DNA of 64,000 nucleotides from an uncultured Eubacteriales bacterium (GCA_900315315.1 OMYT01000004.1:43019-107018); one strand, 5' to 3'; positions 50,702 through 59,133 are shown, counted from the first letter of the stretch. The notes: generated by a model not told the origin, from the sequence alone. Made by a program: numbers and translations.

Positions 50702-51874
50702 ATGGATTTCAGCAGGCTGACGAAGTATCTGGATGATCTTGAGAAGGATTACGGCGTGCCTGGATATGACCTGATCATCAAAAAAGATCATCAAACGATC
50801 TTCAGACGGATGGGCGGATTCAGCGACTATGACAGATCGGTTCCCGTTGCCGAAAGCGATCTGTATATTATGTATTCCGCGACAAAAGTTATTACGATGA
50901 CCGCGGCGATGCAGCTGATCGAGCAGGGGAAAATCGGACTGGACGATCCGGTGACAAAGTACCTGCCGGAGTTTGCCAAAATGGAAGTCGCGGATCATTG
51001 CGTGCTGAACCAATGGCCGCCGCAGATTCCCACCCTGGCCGATCCGCACCATCCGGCAAAGACACCGATCACGCTTCGCATGCTGATGACCATGACAGCA
51101 GGCCTGAATTATGACACCGGCGGCGCGCCGATTCTTGCCCTGAAGGAAGCGACGGACAATCAAGCTACCACGCGGGAGATGATGGCGGCTATCGCGGAGA
51201 TGCCGCTGCTTTTTGAGCCGGGTACGCATTATTCCTATAGTTTTGGCCATGACGTCATCGCGGCGATGATCGAGGCTGTGACCGGACAGACCTACGGGGA
51301 TTACCTGGAAGAGCATCTCTTCGGCCCCCTAAGGATCCGGGACGCGTATTTCCATCCGGATGATACACTTCAAAAGCGCCTGACCGCTCAGTATATGGTG
51401 GATACGGAATCAGGGGAGATCCGCCCGGTGGAGCAGACGAATATCTACTGTCTGTCTGACCGGTATGAGAGCGGCGGAGCGGGTCTTGTCTGCACGGCGG
51501 AAGCCTACTCGACCGTGATGGACGCCCTGGCCTGTGGCGGAGCTGGCAAAGACGGCGCAAGGATCCTGTCTCCGGAGAGCCTGGCAAGAATGGCGGAAAA
51601 CCAGCTGACACCGGTGATGCTTTCCGAATATCAGATGCCGTGGCGCATGGAATACGGTTACGGACTGGGAGTCCGTACGCTGATCCATCCGGAGGATTCC
51701 CCCACGCCTCAGGGTGAATTCGGCTGGGACAGCGCAGGCGGTGCATACACGCTGGTAGATCCGGTCAACCATATCAGCATTCTTTATGCCCAGGAGATCC
51801 TGAATATGATCCGCTCCTACAGCGAGATTCATCCCACGCTCCGGAACCTGGTTTACGATGCATTGAGCCGGTGA
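50702..51874 (+). CDS. Serine hydrolase, class C beta-lactamase-like family
   Basis: 390 residues with the penicillin-binding/esterase fold: active-site Ser and Lys in MYSATKVI (S-x-x-K), second motif in THYSYSFGHD (Tyr-Ser-Phe in place of Tyr-x-Asn), and 'GWDSAGGAYTLVDP' near the third element (usual K-T/S-G replaced). It is probably a peptidase or esterase; there is no signal peptide, so a cytosolic role is likely rather than antibiotic resistance. ATG 50702 is preferred over ATG 50681 because AGGAGG lies at 50686-50691. It runs directly on from the FMN enzyme gene. Confidence 0.82.
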   Translation: MDFSRLTKYLDDLEKDYGVPGYDLIIKKDHQTIFRRMGGFSDYDRSVPVAESDLYIMYSATKVITMTAAMQLIEQGKIGLDDPVTKYLPEFAKMEVADHCVLNQWPPQIPTLADPHHPAKTPITLRMLMTMTAGLNYDTGGAPILALKEATDNQATTREMMAAIAEMPLLFEPGTHYSYSFGHDVIAAMIEAVTGQTYGDYLEEHLFGPLRIRDAYFHPDDTLQKRLTAQYMVDTESGEIRPVEQTNIYCLSDRYESGGAGLVCTAEAYSTVMDALACGGAGKDGARILSPESLARMAENQLTPVMLSEYQMPWRMEYGYGLGVRTLIHPEDSPTPQGEFGWDSAGGAYTLVDPVNHISILYAQEILNMIRSYSEIHPTLRNLVYDALSR

Positions 51875-51893
51875 TGGGAACGATTTGTTTACC

Positions 51894-52658
51894 TTATACC
51901 GGCTTTTGTGCGACGATCAGGTATCTGTGAGTTGTGCCTTCTATTTTACCATCCGTTTCAATGATCTTCTGCAACTGCAATAAACGATCAAAGCATTTCT
52001 CTACCGAAAATCCGGGGAATTCCCATTCGATGATATGTGCGAACCACACGAAGGCTCCGACATCGAAAAACCAAATGGGGGGAAACGCTTCTTCTGCTTT
52101 TAAGATATTAAAGCCAGCTTTCTCAAATGCTTCCCGTTGTTCTTTCAGATTATTATGAGAAAAAGGTTTCTCTAGTCCGGGAAGGACAGCGTCAATAAGT
52201 TCTCTGTCATTTTCACTTCCCACCTGCTGCGTAATGAAAAAGCCTCCTGCTTTCAGCATGCGCCGGATCTCTGACGGATCGAAATCGCCATGGCGATTAA
52301 TGATGATATCAAAAGAACTGTCATTGAAGGGAACGTGTGAAGCGTCTGCACACTCACGCAGATCTATTCCCAGAGGCAGAAGCTTTTCACGACAGAACTG
52401 TACGTTAGGGGGATAACCCTCTGTTGCAGCAGTATTCCCATAGGGATGATGGAGCGACAGCAGAAATTCACCTCCTCCTGTGTCGTAATCAAGAAGCTTC
52501 ATGTCTTCACGAAGAAATTCATGTATGATGGTTTCATAATCCCACGGGAGAGCATTTTCCTCTTCATATCTTCCGTGGATATGAGAAAAATCCCATCCCC
52601 TGATCTGAGCAATGCTCTCTTCTTTTTCCCAGATTGTTCTCAGTTCTTCAGACGTCAT
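51894..52658 (-). CDS. SAM-dependent methyltransferase
   Basis: 254 residues. The N-terminal region 'MTSEELRTIWEKEESIAQIRGWDFSHI' is followed by motif I in a variant form (LLDYDTGGGEFLLSL), 'DLRECADASHVPFNDSSFDIIINRHG' (motifs II-III) and 'RMLKAGGFFITQQVG'. Such short class I methyltransferases act on small molecules or rRNA; the target is unknown. Start 52658 follows CGGAGGAAAAA and overlaps the end of the YjbR-like remnant by four bases. The convergent serine hydrolase ends 20 bases away. Confidence 0.85.
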   Translation of the reverse strand: MTSEELRTIWEKEESIAQIRGWDFSHIHGRYEEENALPWDYETIIHEFLREDMKLLDYDTGGGEFLLSLHHPYGNTAATEGYPPNVQFCREKLLPLGIDLRECADASHVPFNDSSFDIIINRHGDFDPSEIRRMLKAGGFFITQQVGSENDRELIDAVLPGLEKPFSHNNLKEQREAFEKAGFNILKAEEAFPPIWFFDVGAFVWFAHIIEWEFPGFSVEKCFDRLLQLQKIIETDGKIEGTTHRYLIVAQKPV

Positions 52659-52927
52659 TTTTTCCTCCGAAGCTTCGTTGCTGTCATGGTATAGCTCATG
52701 GCCAACAAGGTCTTGATATCTTCCTGTTCTGCTGATCCGTCCAGCAGGATTGTGATCCATTTGTCCTTGTTCATGTGGTACGCCGGGCAGAATCCGGGTT
52801 TTCCCCGGAAAGAACCCATTATGATCGGTTCACATTTGACATTCAGGATATCAACATCTCCGGCCTTCTTGATCCCGATGGTCCTGTACGGGACGACCAT
52901 GGCGATTCCGCACCTGTTATTTCCCAA
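52655..52927 (-). pseudogene. MmcQ/YjbR family protein, N-terminally truncated
   Basis: The frame carries the C-terminal two thirds of a YjbR/MmcQ domain: 'IGIKKAGDVDILNVKCEPI', 'GSFRGKPGFCPAYHMNKDKW', ITILLDGSAEQEDIK, LLAMSYTMT. Family members are about 115 residues; here the first 40 or so (normally containing the Phe/Asp-rich start) are gone, and the frame instead starts at a TTG inside the last codons of the aldo/keto reductase. The join lies near 52917-52905. A shortened product could start at an internal ATG ten codons in, through coupling, but would lack part of the fold. Confidence 0.7.
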
Positions 52928-54068
52928 ATAATTCTGCAGTATCGGTCATTCTGTCAGCAACCTTTACGCCAAAGGGGCAGCGGCTTTCACAGCCGCGGCA
53001 GCCGATGCATTCCCCTGCATGGTGTTGCAGGGAAAAATAGTGCTGCTTGAGAGAAGCGGGGACTTCCGGCTGCATGACTGCAAGATCATACAATTTATTC
53101 ACCATGGCAATGTCGATGTCTACAGGGCAGGGCTTGCAATGACCGCAATAGGTACATTCTCCGCCGGCGAAGGTATGCTGCGGCGCGCCGGCCAGGATTG
53201 TGGCGTAATCCTTCTCACTGTCCGGAGCGGTTTCGTAAGCCACTGCGGCGTCAACCTGCTCAGTTGTATCATAGCCGCAGAGGACGGAAGCCACACCCGG
53301 CTTGGTTAAGGCGTAATGGATGCACTGAACCGGCGTCAGCGCCACGCCGAAGGGAGAACGCTTTGCGTCAAAGAGGCGGCCGCCTGCGAAAGGCTTCATA
53401 CAGGTGATGCCGACATCTTCCTGCTCACAGATCTTATACATTCTGATCCGGACGGGATCAATGCCGTTCAGGCCTTCCGCATAGGTATCCGCGAAATAGT
53501 TGTCAATATTGTCTGTCGGCGGCATCAGATCAAAGGCAGGGTTCACACTGAACAGAATCATCTCCACCAATCCGCTTTCCGCTGCCTTGATGGCAATGAG
53601 CGGATTGTGCGTGGATAATCCGATATGCCGGATTTTTCCCTGCCTTTTCAGTTCCACGACGTAATCCAGATAGGGGCCGGATCGGGAAACAAGATCCCAG
53701 TCACTCTCCAGATCCACATAGTGAATCATACCCAGATCGATATAGTCCGTCTTCAGCCGTGCCAGGAGATCCTCAAATGCAATCCAGCACTGTTCCACGT
53801 CCCTCGTCCGGGTATACTGCCCATTCTGGTATGTGGAGCCGATATGGCCCTGGACAACCCATCCTGCACGATCCTCTGCAATGGCCTGCCCGATAATATC
53901 TCTGGATTTCGGGTCAGGCATCCAGCAGTCAACGATGTTGATTCCCTTGCTGTGGGCATACTTCATCAGGGCGATGGATTCGCCTTCCTCATGCCGCTCC
54001 AGCCATTCACCGCCGAAGCCGATTTCACTGACCTGCAAACCGGTTTTTCCAAGACGTCTGTATTCCAT
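52917..54068 (-). CDS. Aldo/keto reductase with C-terminal ferredoxin-like domain (second copy)
   Basis: 383 residues; same architecture as the protein at 44.6 kb but clearly diverged. Barrel: 'LGKTGLQVSEIGFGGEWLERH', GINIVDCWMPDPKSRD (the usual Tyr position reads Trp-Met-Pro), VVQGHIGSTY, and 'DLGMIHYVDLESDW'. The C-terminal Fe-S region has CTYCGHCKPCPVD and CIGCRGCESRCPFGVKV, giving two clusters. Replacement of the Tyr by CWMP may alter reductase chemistry. Start ATG 54068 follows GGAGG by 6 bases; an earlier TTG is too close to it. Its end marks the junction with the YjbR remnant. Confidence 0.88.
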   Translation of the reverse strand: MEYRRLGKTGLQVSEIGFGGEWLERHEEGESIALMKYAHSKGINIVDCWMPDPKSRDIIGQAIAEDRAGWVVQGHIGSTYQNGQYTRTRDVEQCWIAFEDLLARLKTDYIDLGMIHYVDLESDWDLVSRSGPYLDYVVELKRQGKIRHIGLSTHNPLIAIKAAESGLVEMILFSVNPAFDLMPPTDNIDNYFADTYAEGLNGIDPVRIRMYKICEQEDVGITCMKPFAGGRLFDAKRSPFGVALTPVQCIHYALTKPGVASVLCGYDTTEQVDAAVAYETAPDSEKDYATILAGAPQHTFAGGECTYCGHCKPCPVDIDIAMVNKLYDLAVMQPEVPASLKQHYFSLQHHAGECIGCRGCESRCPFGVKVADRMTDTAELFGK

Positions 54069-54254
54069 ATTCAACCTCCATAATATGTTAATGATTCAAA
54101 TGTGCCGAACTTTTTCCAAATCACAGTCGATCTGACGAATTGTTCATTTCCTTTTCTCCAATGCCTGGAGCCATGCAAGGTGATCTATACTTGTATTTGC
54201 CAAAGGCATTGTACTTTCCTTCCTGAGATGGTCAGAACCCGAACGCCATGAGGG

Positions 54255-54535
54255 ATGCTGCTGCCTGCACCAAGGGCGCGGATGCGGCAGAAAGCAGATG
54301 CAGGAGAGCAAATTTTTTACGATATCTATTCCGAACAGGAAAAAGAGTCTGACCTGGCGAAAAAAGATACTGGAATATTCTTCTTTAAAGGCACGTCCAG
54401 CGCGAAATACACCATCTGCAATGCCGGCGACGGTTTTGTCTATGCAGGAGCCATGGTTTCGGCTTCGGCACCGGAACGATTGCGGAAGGCTTGCTGAACA
54501 ACGCGGTTGCGTTCCGGGAAAAGCATATGAAATGA
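54255..54535 (+). pseudogene. Alpha/beta hydrolase family protein, internally deleted and frameshifted
   Basis: The frame from 54255 reads 'GEQIFYDIYSEQEKESDLAK', KDTGIFFFKG, 'AKYTICNAGDGFVYAGAMV' and then stops at 54495-54497. In another frame, from about 54453, the sequence resumes as GFGFGTGTIAEGLLNNAVAF to a TGA at 54533-54535. These are the start and the end of one dienelactone-hydrolase-like protein whose middle (about 130 residues including the catalytic core) is missing. The region left of it (54070-54250) holds no gene that I recognise. Confidence 0.65.
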
Positions 54536-54551
54536 GAAGGGGAGCAATTGG

Positions 54552-54668
54552 ATGCTGTACAATGAAGCCTGCGGGGAAAAACTGTCACGCCTTGGATTAG
54601 GCTGTATGCGCCTTCCGCTGAAGGAAGATAAGAGCATTGACGAAGCCGAGCTGCAGAAATACAAATAA
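54552..54668 (+). pseudogene. Aldo/keto reductase N-terminal remnant, 38 residues
   Basis: A good RBS (AAGGGGAGC, 8 bases before) and ATG open a frame reading 'MLYNEACGEKLSRLGLGCMR', LPLKEDKSIDEAELQ, which is the start of an aldo/keto reductase of the ferredoxin-domain type; it then ends KYK and a stop. More than 300 residues are missing. It directly follows the hydrolase remnant, as if both belonged to one lost operon. Confidence 0.62.
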
Positions 54669-54733
54669 TCGCAAGCAATATCAAAAAGAAAACCCGATTG
54701 GAGCAAACAGGCCAACCGGAACAAAAAGGCTTC

Positions 54734-54762
54734 TTGAATTACATGAGATAAAGTGTTAAAAT
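54734..54762 (+). promoter_or_regulatory. Sigma-A promoter of the FIST-GGDEF gene
   Basis: TTGAAT (-35), 17-base spacer, TAAAAT (-10), with an 85-base leader before ATG 54847. Confidence 0.7.
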
Positions 54763-54846
54763 GAAGCAGTGTAACCAAAGCTGTGTATTCAGGTTTTCCG
54801 TCTTCAGCATCTCCCGGATCAGACCAACGGAAGGAAGATAAGTACC

Positions 54847-56643
54847 ATGAAACAATTCCAGACAGTCTATGAAGAAAAGACATTTCAGGCAACCGTATCT
54901 GAATGGAAGAGCCAATGCGCTTCCGGACCTGCCTTTATTCATATATTCTCCGATGGCGCGGACGAATCCGAAATTACAGCCGCCTGTGCAATCATCGATG
55001 AAATTATGTCTGATGCCGCTTATATCGGTTCCTCTGCCTCCGGATGCATTTATGAGGGGAAGGTTTCCACCGAGAAACTGGTGATTTCCTGCACGTTCTT
55101 TGAAAAGCAGGACAGTTTTGTTTCGACACGGCTGTTCCCCCTGGATGACGGGGATTCATCCGCATTCCGGGCTTCCCTTCGCGAATGTCTGAATGGCCTT
55201 CAGGGTTTAAAGGCCATTGAGGTGATCACAACGATCGATACGATTCCGATCCGGGATGTGTGCCAGATCATCCAGGAAGAAGTACCGGAAGATATCCCGG
55301 TATGGGGCGGCGGAGCCTTCGGAGATAATTCATTCAGGGCCTTTCTGTTCAAAAAAGGCATGCCCTTCTGCGATGCCGGTGTGCTCATGTCTTTTATCGG
55401 CGGAACAGATTTCCATATTCAGTACGCCTATGTCAGCGGATGGAAACCGCTGGGTTACTCGATGAATGTAACGCGGGCGGAAGGTTATGTGCTCCATGAA
55501 CTGGACGGACAGCCGGCTTATCAGATCTATGAGCATTACCTGCGAATTCCCAATGACGACCATATCTTCTACAACGCTCTGGAGTTCCCGTTTGCCGTTC
55601 AGCATGAGGACCGGACGCTCCTGCGACATACCTTGTCCTGCGATCAGAACGGCGCCCTTACCATGAGCACAAGAATTCCCGAAGGCAGCATTCTTCATCT
55701 CACTTACGGCGATCCGGAAACCATCATGCAGGATGTCATGGAGTGCGTCCGGATGATCAGTGATTTCGCGCCTGATGTCATCTCTGTTTTTGACTGCTTC
55801 GGCCGTAAAACATTCTGGGGCGGAACAGAAGGTTCTCGGGAAATCGAGCCATTTCACCAGATTGCACCCACATACGGATTCTGTACTGCCGGGGAACTGA
55901 TCCGCTGGAAAAACAGTATGGATCATCACAATCTGACACTGGTTGTCGCCGGAATGCGCGAAGGGAAAGCTGAAATACAGAAGGCCCCCGCAGTCCGGAA
56001 GGAAGCGGGCGTTAACGAATCCACCATGTCCATGATCAACCGGCTGGTCAACTTCATCAACACCGCTACAGCGGAAGTAATCGAAGCGAGCGCGGAAGTA
56101 ATGGAGGCTAACGCCACCCTTTCCAGAATGGCCATCACGGACCGACTGACCAAACTGTATAACCGCGGTGAAATTCAGCGGCGCATCACGGAACGGATTG
56201 AAGCAAAAAAAGAAGCGCCGGACGGAGAGAATGCAACCAGTATCATCATGATCGACCTGGATGACTTCAAACATATCAATGATACTTACGGTCATCAGGA
56301 AGGCGACCAGGTGCTGATGCGGGTTTCCGATCTGATTCAGCAGAAAGTCCAGGGGCTGAATACAGACGCATCCGCCGGACGCTGGGGCGGAGAAGAATTT
56401 ATGCTTATGCTGCCGGGCGCCACACAGGGGTCAGCCGCGGCATTTGCAGAGGAACTTCGTCAGGGAGTCGAAAAACTCCGGTTTGAGAAATGCGGAAAAG
56501 TATCCGCCAGCTTTGGTGTCGCACAGGCTCAACCGGGAGAAGACCCCGATCCCCTGGCTGTTCGTGCGGATACCGCGCTGTATAAAGCCAAAGCTAAAGG
56601 GAAAAACACCGTTTGTGTCTCGACGGAAAAGAACGAACAATGA
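54847..56643 (+). CDS. FIST domain sensor with diguanylate cyclase (GGDEF) output
   Basis: 598-residue soluble signalling protein. N-terminal FIST_N (about 20-220: 'DEIMSDAAYIGSSASGCIYEGKV', 'VWGGGAFGDNSFRAFLF') and FIST_C (about 225-385: 'KPLGYSMNVTRAEGYVLHELD', 'THGFCTAGEL'-like YGFCTAGELIRW) sense small ligands such as amino acids in relatives. A helical linker (about 400-440, repeated Ala/Glu/Val, coiled-coil-like) leads to a GGDEF domain with the active-site motif GGEEF near residue 516, metal-binding Asp in MIDLDDFKHIND, and YKAKAKGKN. No inhibitory RxxD site precedes GGEEF. It likely makes cyclic di-GMP. RBS GGAAGGAAGATAAG precedes the ATG. Confidence 0.9.
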   Translation: MKQFQTVYEEKTFQATVSEWKSQCASGPAFIHIFSDGADESEITAACAIIDEIMSDAAYIGSSASGCIYEGKVSTEKLVISCTFFEKQDSFVSTRLFPLDDGDSSAFRASLRECLNGLQGLKAIEVITTIDTIPIRDVCQIIQEEVPEDIPVWGGGAFGDNSFRAFLFKKGMPFCDAGVLMSFIGGTDFHIQYAYVSGWKPLGYSMNVTRAEGYVLHELDGQPAYQIYEHYLRIPNDDHIFYNALEFPFAVQHEDRTLLRHTLSCDQNGALTMSTRIPEGSILHLTYGDPETIMQDVMECVRMISDFAPDVISVFDCFGRKTFWGGTEGSREIEPFHQIAPTYGFCTAGELIRWKNSMDHHNLTLVVAGMREGKAEIQKAPAVRKEAGVNESTMSMINRLVNFINTATAEVIEASAEVMEANATLSRMAITDRLTKLYNRGEIQRRITERIEAKKEAPDGENATSIIMIDLDDFKHINDTYGHQEGDQVLMRVSDLIQQKVQGLNTDASAGRWGGEEFMLMLPGATQGSAAAFAEELRQGVEKLRFEKCGKVSASFGVAQAQPGEDPDPLAVRADTALYKAKAKGKNTVCVSTEKNEQ

Positions 56644-56668
56644 GTCTGCTCCCAACGATTGTTCTTCC

Positions 56669-56989
56669 TTACTTCCGGATGAATCTCTCGTCTGTTCCGA
56701 TATCTTCGCTCACAAAACGTTCCACAGTCATGTGGAGATCATACTTTTCCCGGAGCGCGGCCAGCTGCGCCATCATGGGAGATGCGTGATGCGCGTCAAT
56801 GGCAGCCTGATCCGTCCAGCTGTCGATCAGCAGGATTGTTTCCGGATCATCCAGCGGCTGGAAATACTGATAGCGGAGATTGCCGGGCTCTTTCCGAATG
56901 TTTTCCGCGATGCCGGAGCTTTCCATTTCCTCCGCAAAAGCTCTGGCATTTCCGTTTGTGCCTTTATAGTACAGATTAACCGTAATCAC
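56669..56989 (-). CDS. Antibiotic biosynthesis monooxygenase-like (quinol monooxygenase) protein
   Basis: 106-residue ferredoxin-like ABM domain protein: MITVNLYYKG, 'GNLRYQYFQPLDDPETILLIDSW', DQAAIDAHHASPMMAQL. Close family members act as YgiN-type quinol monooxygenases or heme/aldehyde handlers. It starts at GTG 56989 with GGGAGGAATAACA upstream. It lies downstream of the flavodoxin remnant on the same strand, separated by about 90 bases; redox link is plausible. Confidence 0.85.
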   Translation of the reverse strand: MITVNLYYKGTNGNARAFAEEMESSGIAENIRKEPGNLRYQYFQPLDDPETILLIDSWTDQAAIDAHHASPMMAQLAALREKYDLHMTVERFVSEDIGTDERFIRK

Positions 56990-57081
56990 TGTTATTCCTC
57001 CCTGCTATTTCCCTGTAAATTCCGGGCATCTTTATTATATCTCATAAAACGAACATAAGCCAAATGATCGGATATGGCCGA

Positions 57082-57420
57082 TCAAAGCCCTGTTCCCAGC
57101 TTATAAGCCTGTTTCATGGATTTACTTCTGCGGGTCATGTCCGGTGTGCCGCAGCCTTTGCCTTCGATCACGCCCTGATCCTGAAAATCCATATAAGCGC
57201 AAAGCTGACGGTAGTAAGCTGTTACCACCGCAAAGACACTATCCGTGTTATCCCAGGCCGCGCCGATCAGTGCGGTCTTTTTCTGCATGGAAGTCAGTTC
57301 ACCAGTAAAGGAGTAGAACCGGTCCACAACGGTTTTCAGCTGCGCGGGCCAGTTGTAGTAATAGACCGGCATGTTAATGATCATCATATCCGCAGAAACC
57401 GTTCCGAACAATATTATCAC
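57082..57420 (-). pseudogene. Flavodoxin-like NAD(P)H-dependent oxidoreductase, N-terminally truncated
   Basis: The frame keeps 'ADMMIINMPVYYYNWPAQLK', TVVDRFYSFTGEL, KKTALIGAAWDN, and a C-terminal 'YYRQLCAYMDFQDQGVIEGKG', the second half of a flavodoxin-2/WrbA-like protein. The roughly 80 N-terminal residues with the phosphate-binding loop for FMN (usually GSPR-x-x-GNT) are missing; the ten codons before ADMM do not match the family and start at a TTG. The join lies near 57390-57400. A small hairpin (57065-57084) follows its stop. Confidence 0.75.
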
Positions 57421-57433
57421 ACATTGGTCTCAA

Positions 57434-57462
57434 TTGCGAATCAACTCAAAATTTGCTATACT
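57434..57462 (+). promoter_or_regulatory. Sigma-A promoter of the LuxR-type gene
   Basis: TTGCGA (-35), 17-base spacer, TATACT (-10). The leader to ATG 57564 contains two hairpins: CGAACAG/CTGTTCG (57497-57515) and AAAAGC/GCTTTT (57521-57536), which may act in mRNA stability or regulation. Confidence 0.6.
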
Positions 57463-57563
57463 AAACATCTGAAACAGTTTACCATCAGGCCGCAAACGAA
57501 CAGTCCGGCTGTTCGGCATCAAAAGCTCCTGCTTTTGTGTCTCTGGAAAGGAACTTAACGGTC

Positions 57564-59072
57564 ATGCAAAATAAATCCGCACTTTCACAGCATGTCCCGT
57601 CACATACTGATAAACGATCTTTATCCGGCATCATATCACGCAGTGTCCGACTGACCTGCCTGTTCGGTTCCTTTGCGTTTCTGCAGTTTGTTGTTCTGGG
57701 ACTGGCGAACCACGCCGGAGAAGGATGTCTTGCTACCGGGCAGCGGGAGTTTGTTTATTACGCCCTTCAGGTCTTTGTGATCCTCGGGTTCCTGCTGCAT
57801 GCTGTCTATGTCCGGCATTATACAGCCAATCCAAAGGGCTCCGGAATCCGGAAACTAATTGCATATGCCGTTTTCGGGATTTTCTTTGCCTGCACGGCGG
57901 TGATGCTTTTTGCAGGCTATGATTCCATGTTCTATGTAATTGTCTCCATGGCGGCTGCCTTGTGCATCGGTCTGGTCGGCGGCGCGGCACATTACCGGAT
58001 GAGTCTGGAGACCGTAACGGGCGCGTCTGTGGCGAAAAGCATGGGAATCGGCAGCGCCGTCGCTGTTGTGCTGCAATATCTGCTCCAGATCCGGCATGGG
58101 ATATCGCCGCTTTTGCCGGTTTTTATGCTGGCGGCATTTCTTCTTTTCGGATATCTTGTGCTGAGCAAAGAGCCGGAAGCCATTGCTGAGGCAGCCGAAA
58201 AAGCGGAGCATACTCCGCCGAAACAGATTGTGCTTACGATTCTGATTACAGCGGTGTTTGTGCTGTTCGCCTGTTTTTACAATGAATATATCCATCATCT
58301 GCAGATTCAGTCTGACTACGGCGCTTACAATGTATACAGCTGGCCTCGCCTGATGCTTATGCCCGGGTATCTGCTGTTTGCCGTCATCGGAGACAGAAAA
58401 AACGGCAGATATGTACCTATTGCCTCCCTGTGCATCATGCTGATCGCGCTGCTGAACGTTGTCCTGATCGGGAACCCGGACTCGCACTGGCTGAACATGT
58501 GCCTATTTTATTGCTCCATTGCCGCCTTTACTTCCTATTATCTGCTGACATTCTGGCATCTGGCGCCGGGCACAAGGCATCCGGCGTTATGGGCTCCTTT
58601 CGGCAGGATCATTGATAGCGGGATGGTGCTGCTGACCGGTGCCATTCATCTTTCCACACTCCCGGCCCCGGTGGTTCTCGGCACGGATATCGCTGGTGTC
58701 GCCGTGATTATTTTCCTGATGGCTGTCAGCGGGAATTTCAACCTGGCGGCGTCGAGCACACCTGAAATATCAATGAAGTCGAACGAAACCCCAAGCTCAC
58801 CCGAAGCACCCATTCCGGAAGCCCCACGGCTGCTCAGCCCGGAAGAGACGTTGGAGCGGATGCGGGAACAGTACAGCCTGACCCCGCGCGAAACAGATGT
58901 GCTTCGGGAACTTGTGCTGACCGAGGACAAGCAAGCTGTCATCAGTGAGCGGCTGTCCATCCGGGTCAAGACGCTGCAGGATCATATAACCCGGCTCTAC
59001 CGCAAAACCGGCGCCACAACCCGGGCAGGCCTCACGGACCTGTATCATGAAAGCCGGAACCGAAAAATATAA
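57564..59072 (+). CDS. Membrane-bound LuxR family transcriptional regulator
   Basis: 502 residues with about twelve hydrophobic segments (residues 25-400) in an MFS-like layout, then a linker rich in Pro/Ser/Glu (about 405-430) and a C-terminal LuxR-type helix-turn-helix ('YSLTPRETDVLRELVLTEDK', 'QAVISERLSIRVKTLQDHITRLYRKTG'). This 'transporter fold plus LuxR' class is common in Eggerthella-like Actinobacteria and Clostridia and is thought to sense a ligand in the membrane; the ligand is unknown. ATG 57564 follows GGAAAGGAAC; a GTG at 57537 is possible. It is a single-gene unit with its own promoter and terminator, next to the surface-protein gene. Confidence 0.87.
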   Translation: MQNKSALSQHVPSHTDKRSLSGIISRSVRLTCLFGSFAFLQFVVLGLANHAGEGCLATGQREFVYYALQVFVILGFLLHAVYVRHYTANPKGSGIRKLIAYAVFGIFFACTAVMLFAGYDSMFYVIVSMAAALCIGLVGGAAHYRMSLETVTGASVAKSMGIGSAVAVVLQYLLQIRHGISPLLPVFMLAAFLLFGYLVLSKEPEAIAEAAEKAEHTPPKQIVLTILITAVFVLFACFYNEYIHHLQIQSDYGAYNVYSWPRLMLMPGYLLFAVIGDRKNGRYVPIASLCIMLIALLNVVLIGNPDSHWLNMCLFYCSIAAFTSYYLLTFWHLAPGTRHPALWAPFGRIIDSGMVLLTGAIHLSTLPAPVVLGTDIAGVAVIIFLMAVSGNFNLAASSTPEISMKSNETPSSPEAPIPEAPRLLSPEETLERMREQYSLTPRETDVLRELVLTEDKQAVISERLSIRVKTLQDHITRLYRKTGATTRAGLTDLYHESRNRKI

Positions 59073-59101
59073 AACGTGTCACATGAATCCGAAACGCTGT
59101 C

Positions 59102-59133
59102 AACAGGCTTCTCCGTACGGAAGCCTGTTTTTT
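59102..59133 (+). terminator. Intrinsic terminator of the LuxR-type gene
   Basis: Stem AACAGGCTTC/GAAGCCTGTT, loop of about six bases, then TTTTTT. Confidence 0.83.

Noticed and set aside
54144-54209. 21-residue minus-strand frame with a plausible RBS (starts MPLANTS)
   Set aside because: Too short and without context or family; may be another gene start lost to deletion, but not enough to support a call.
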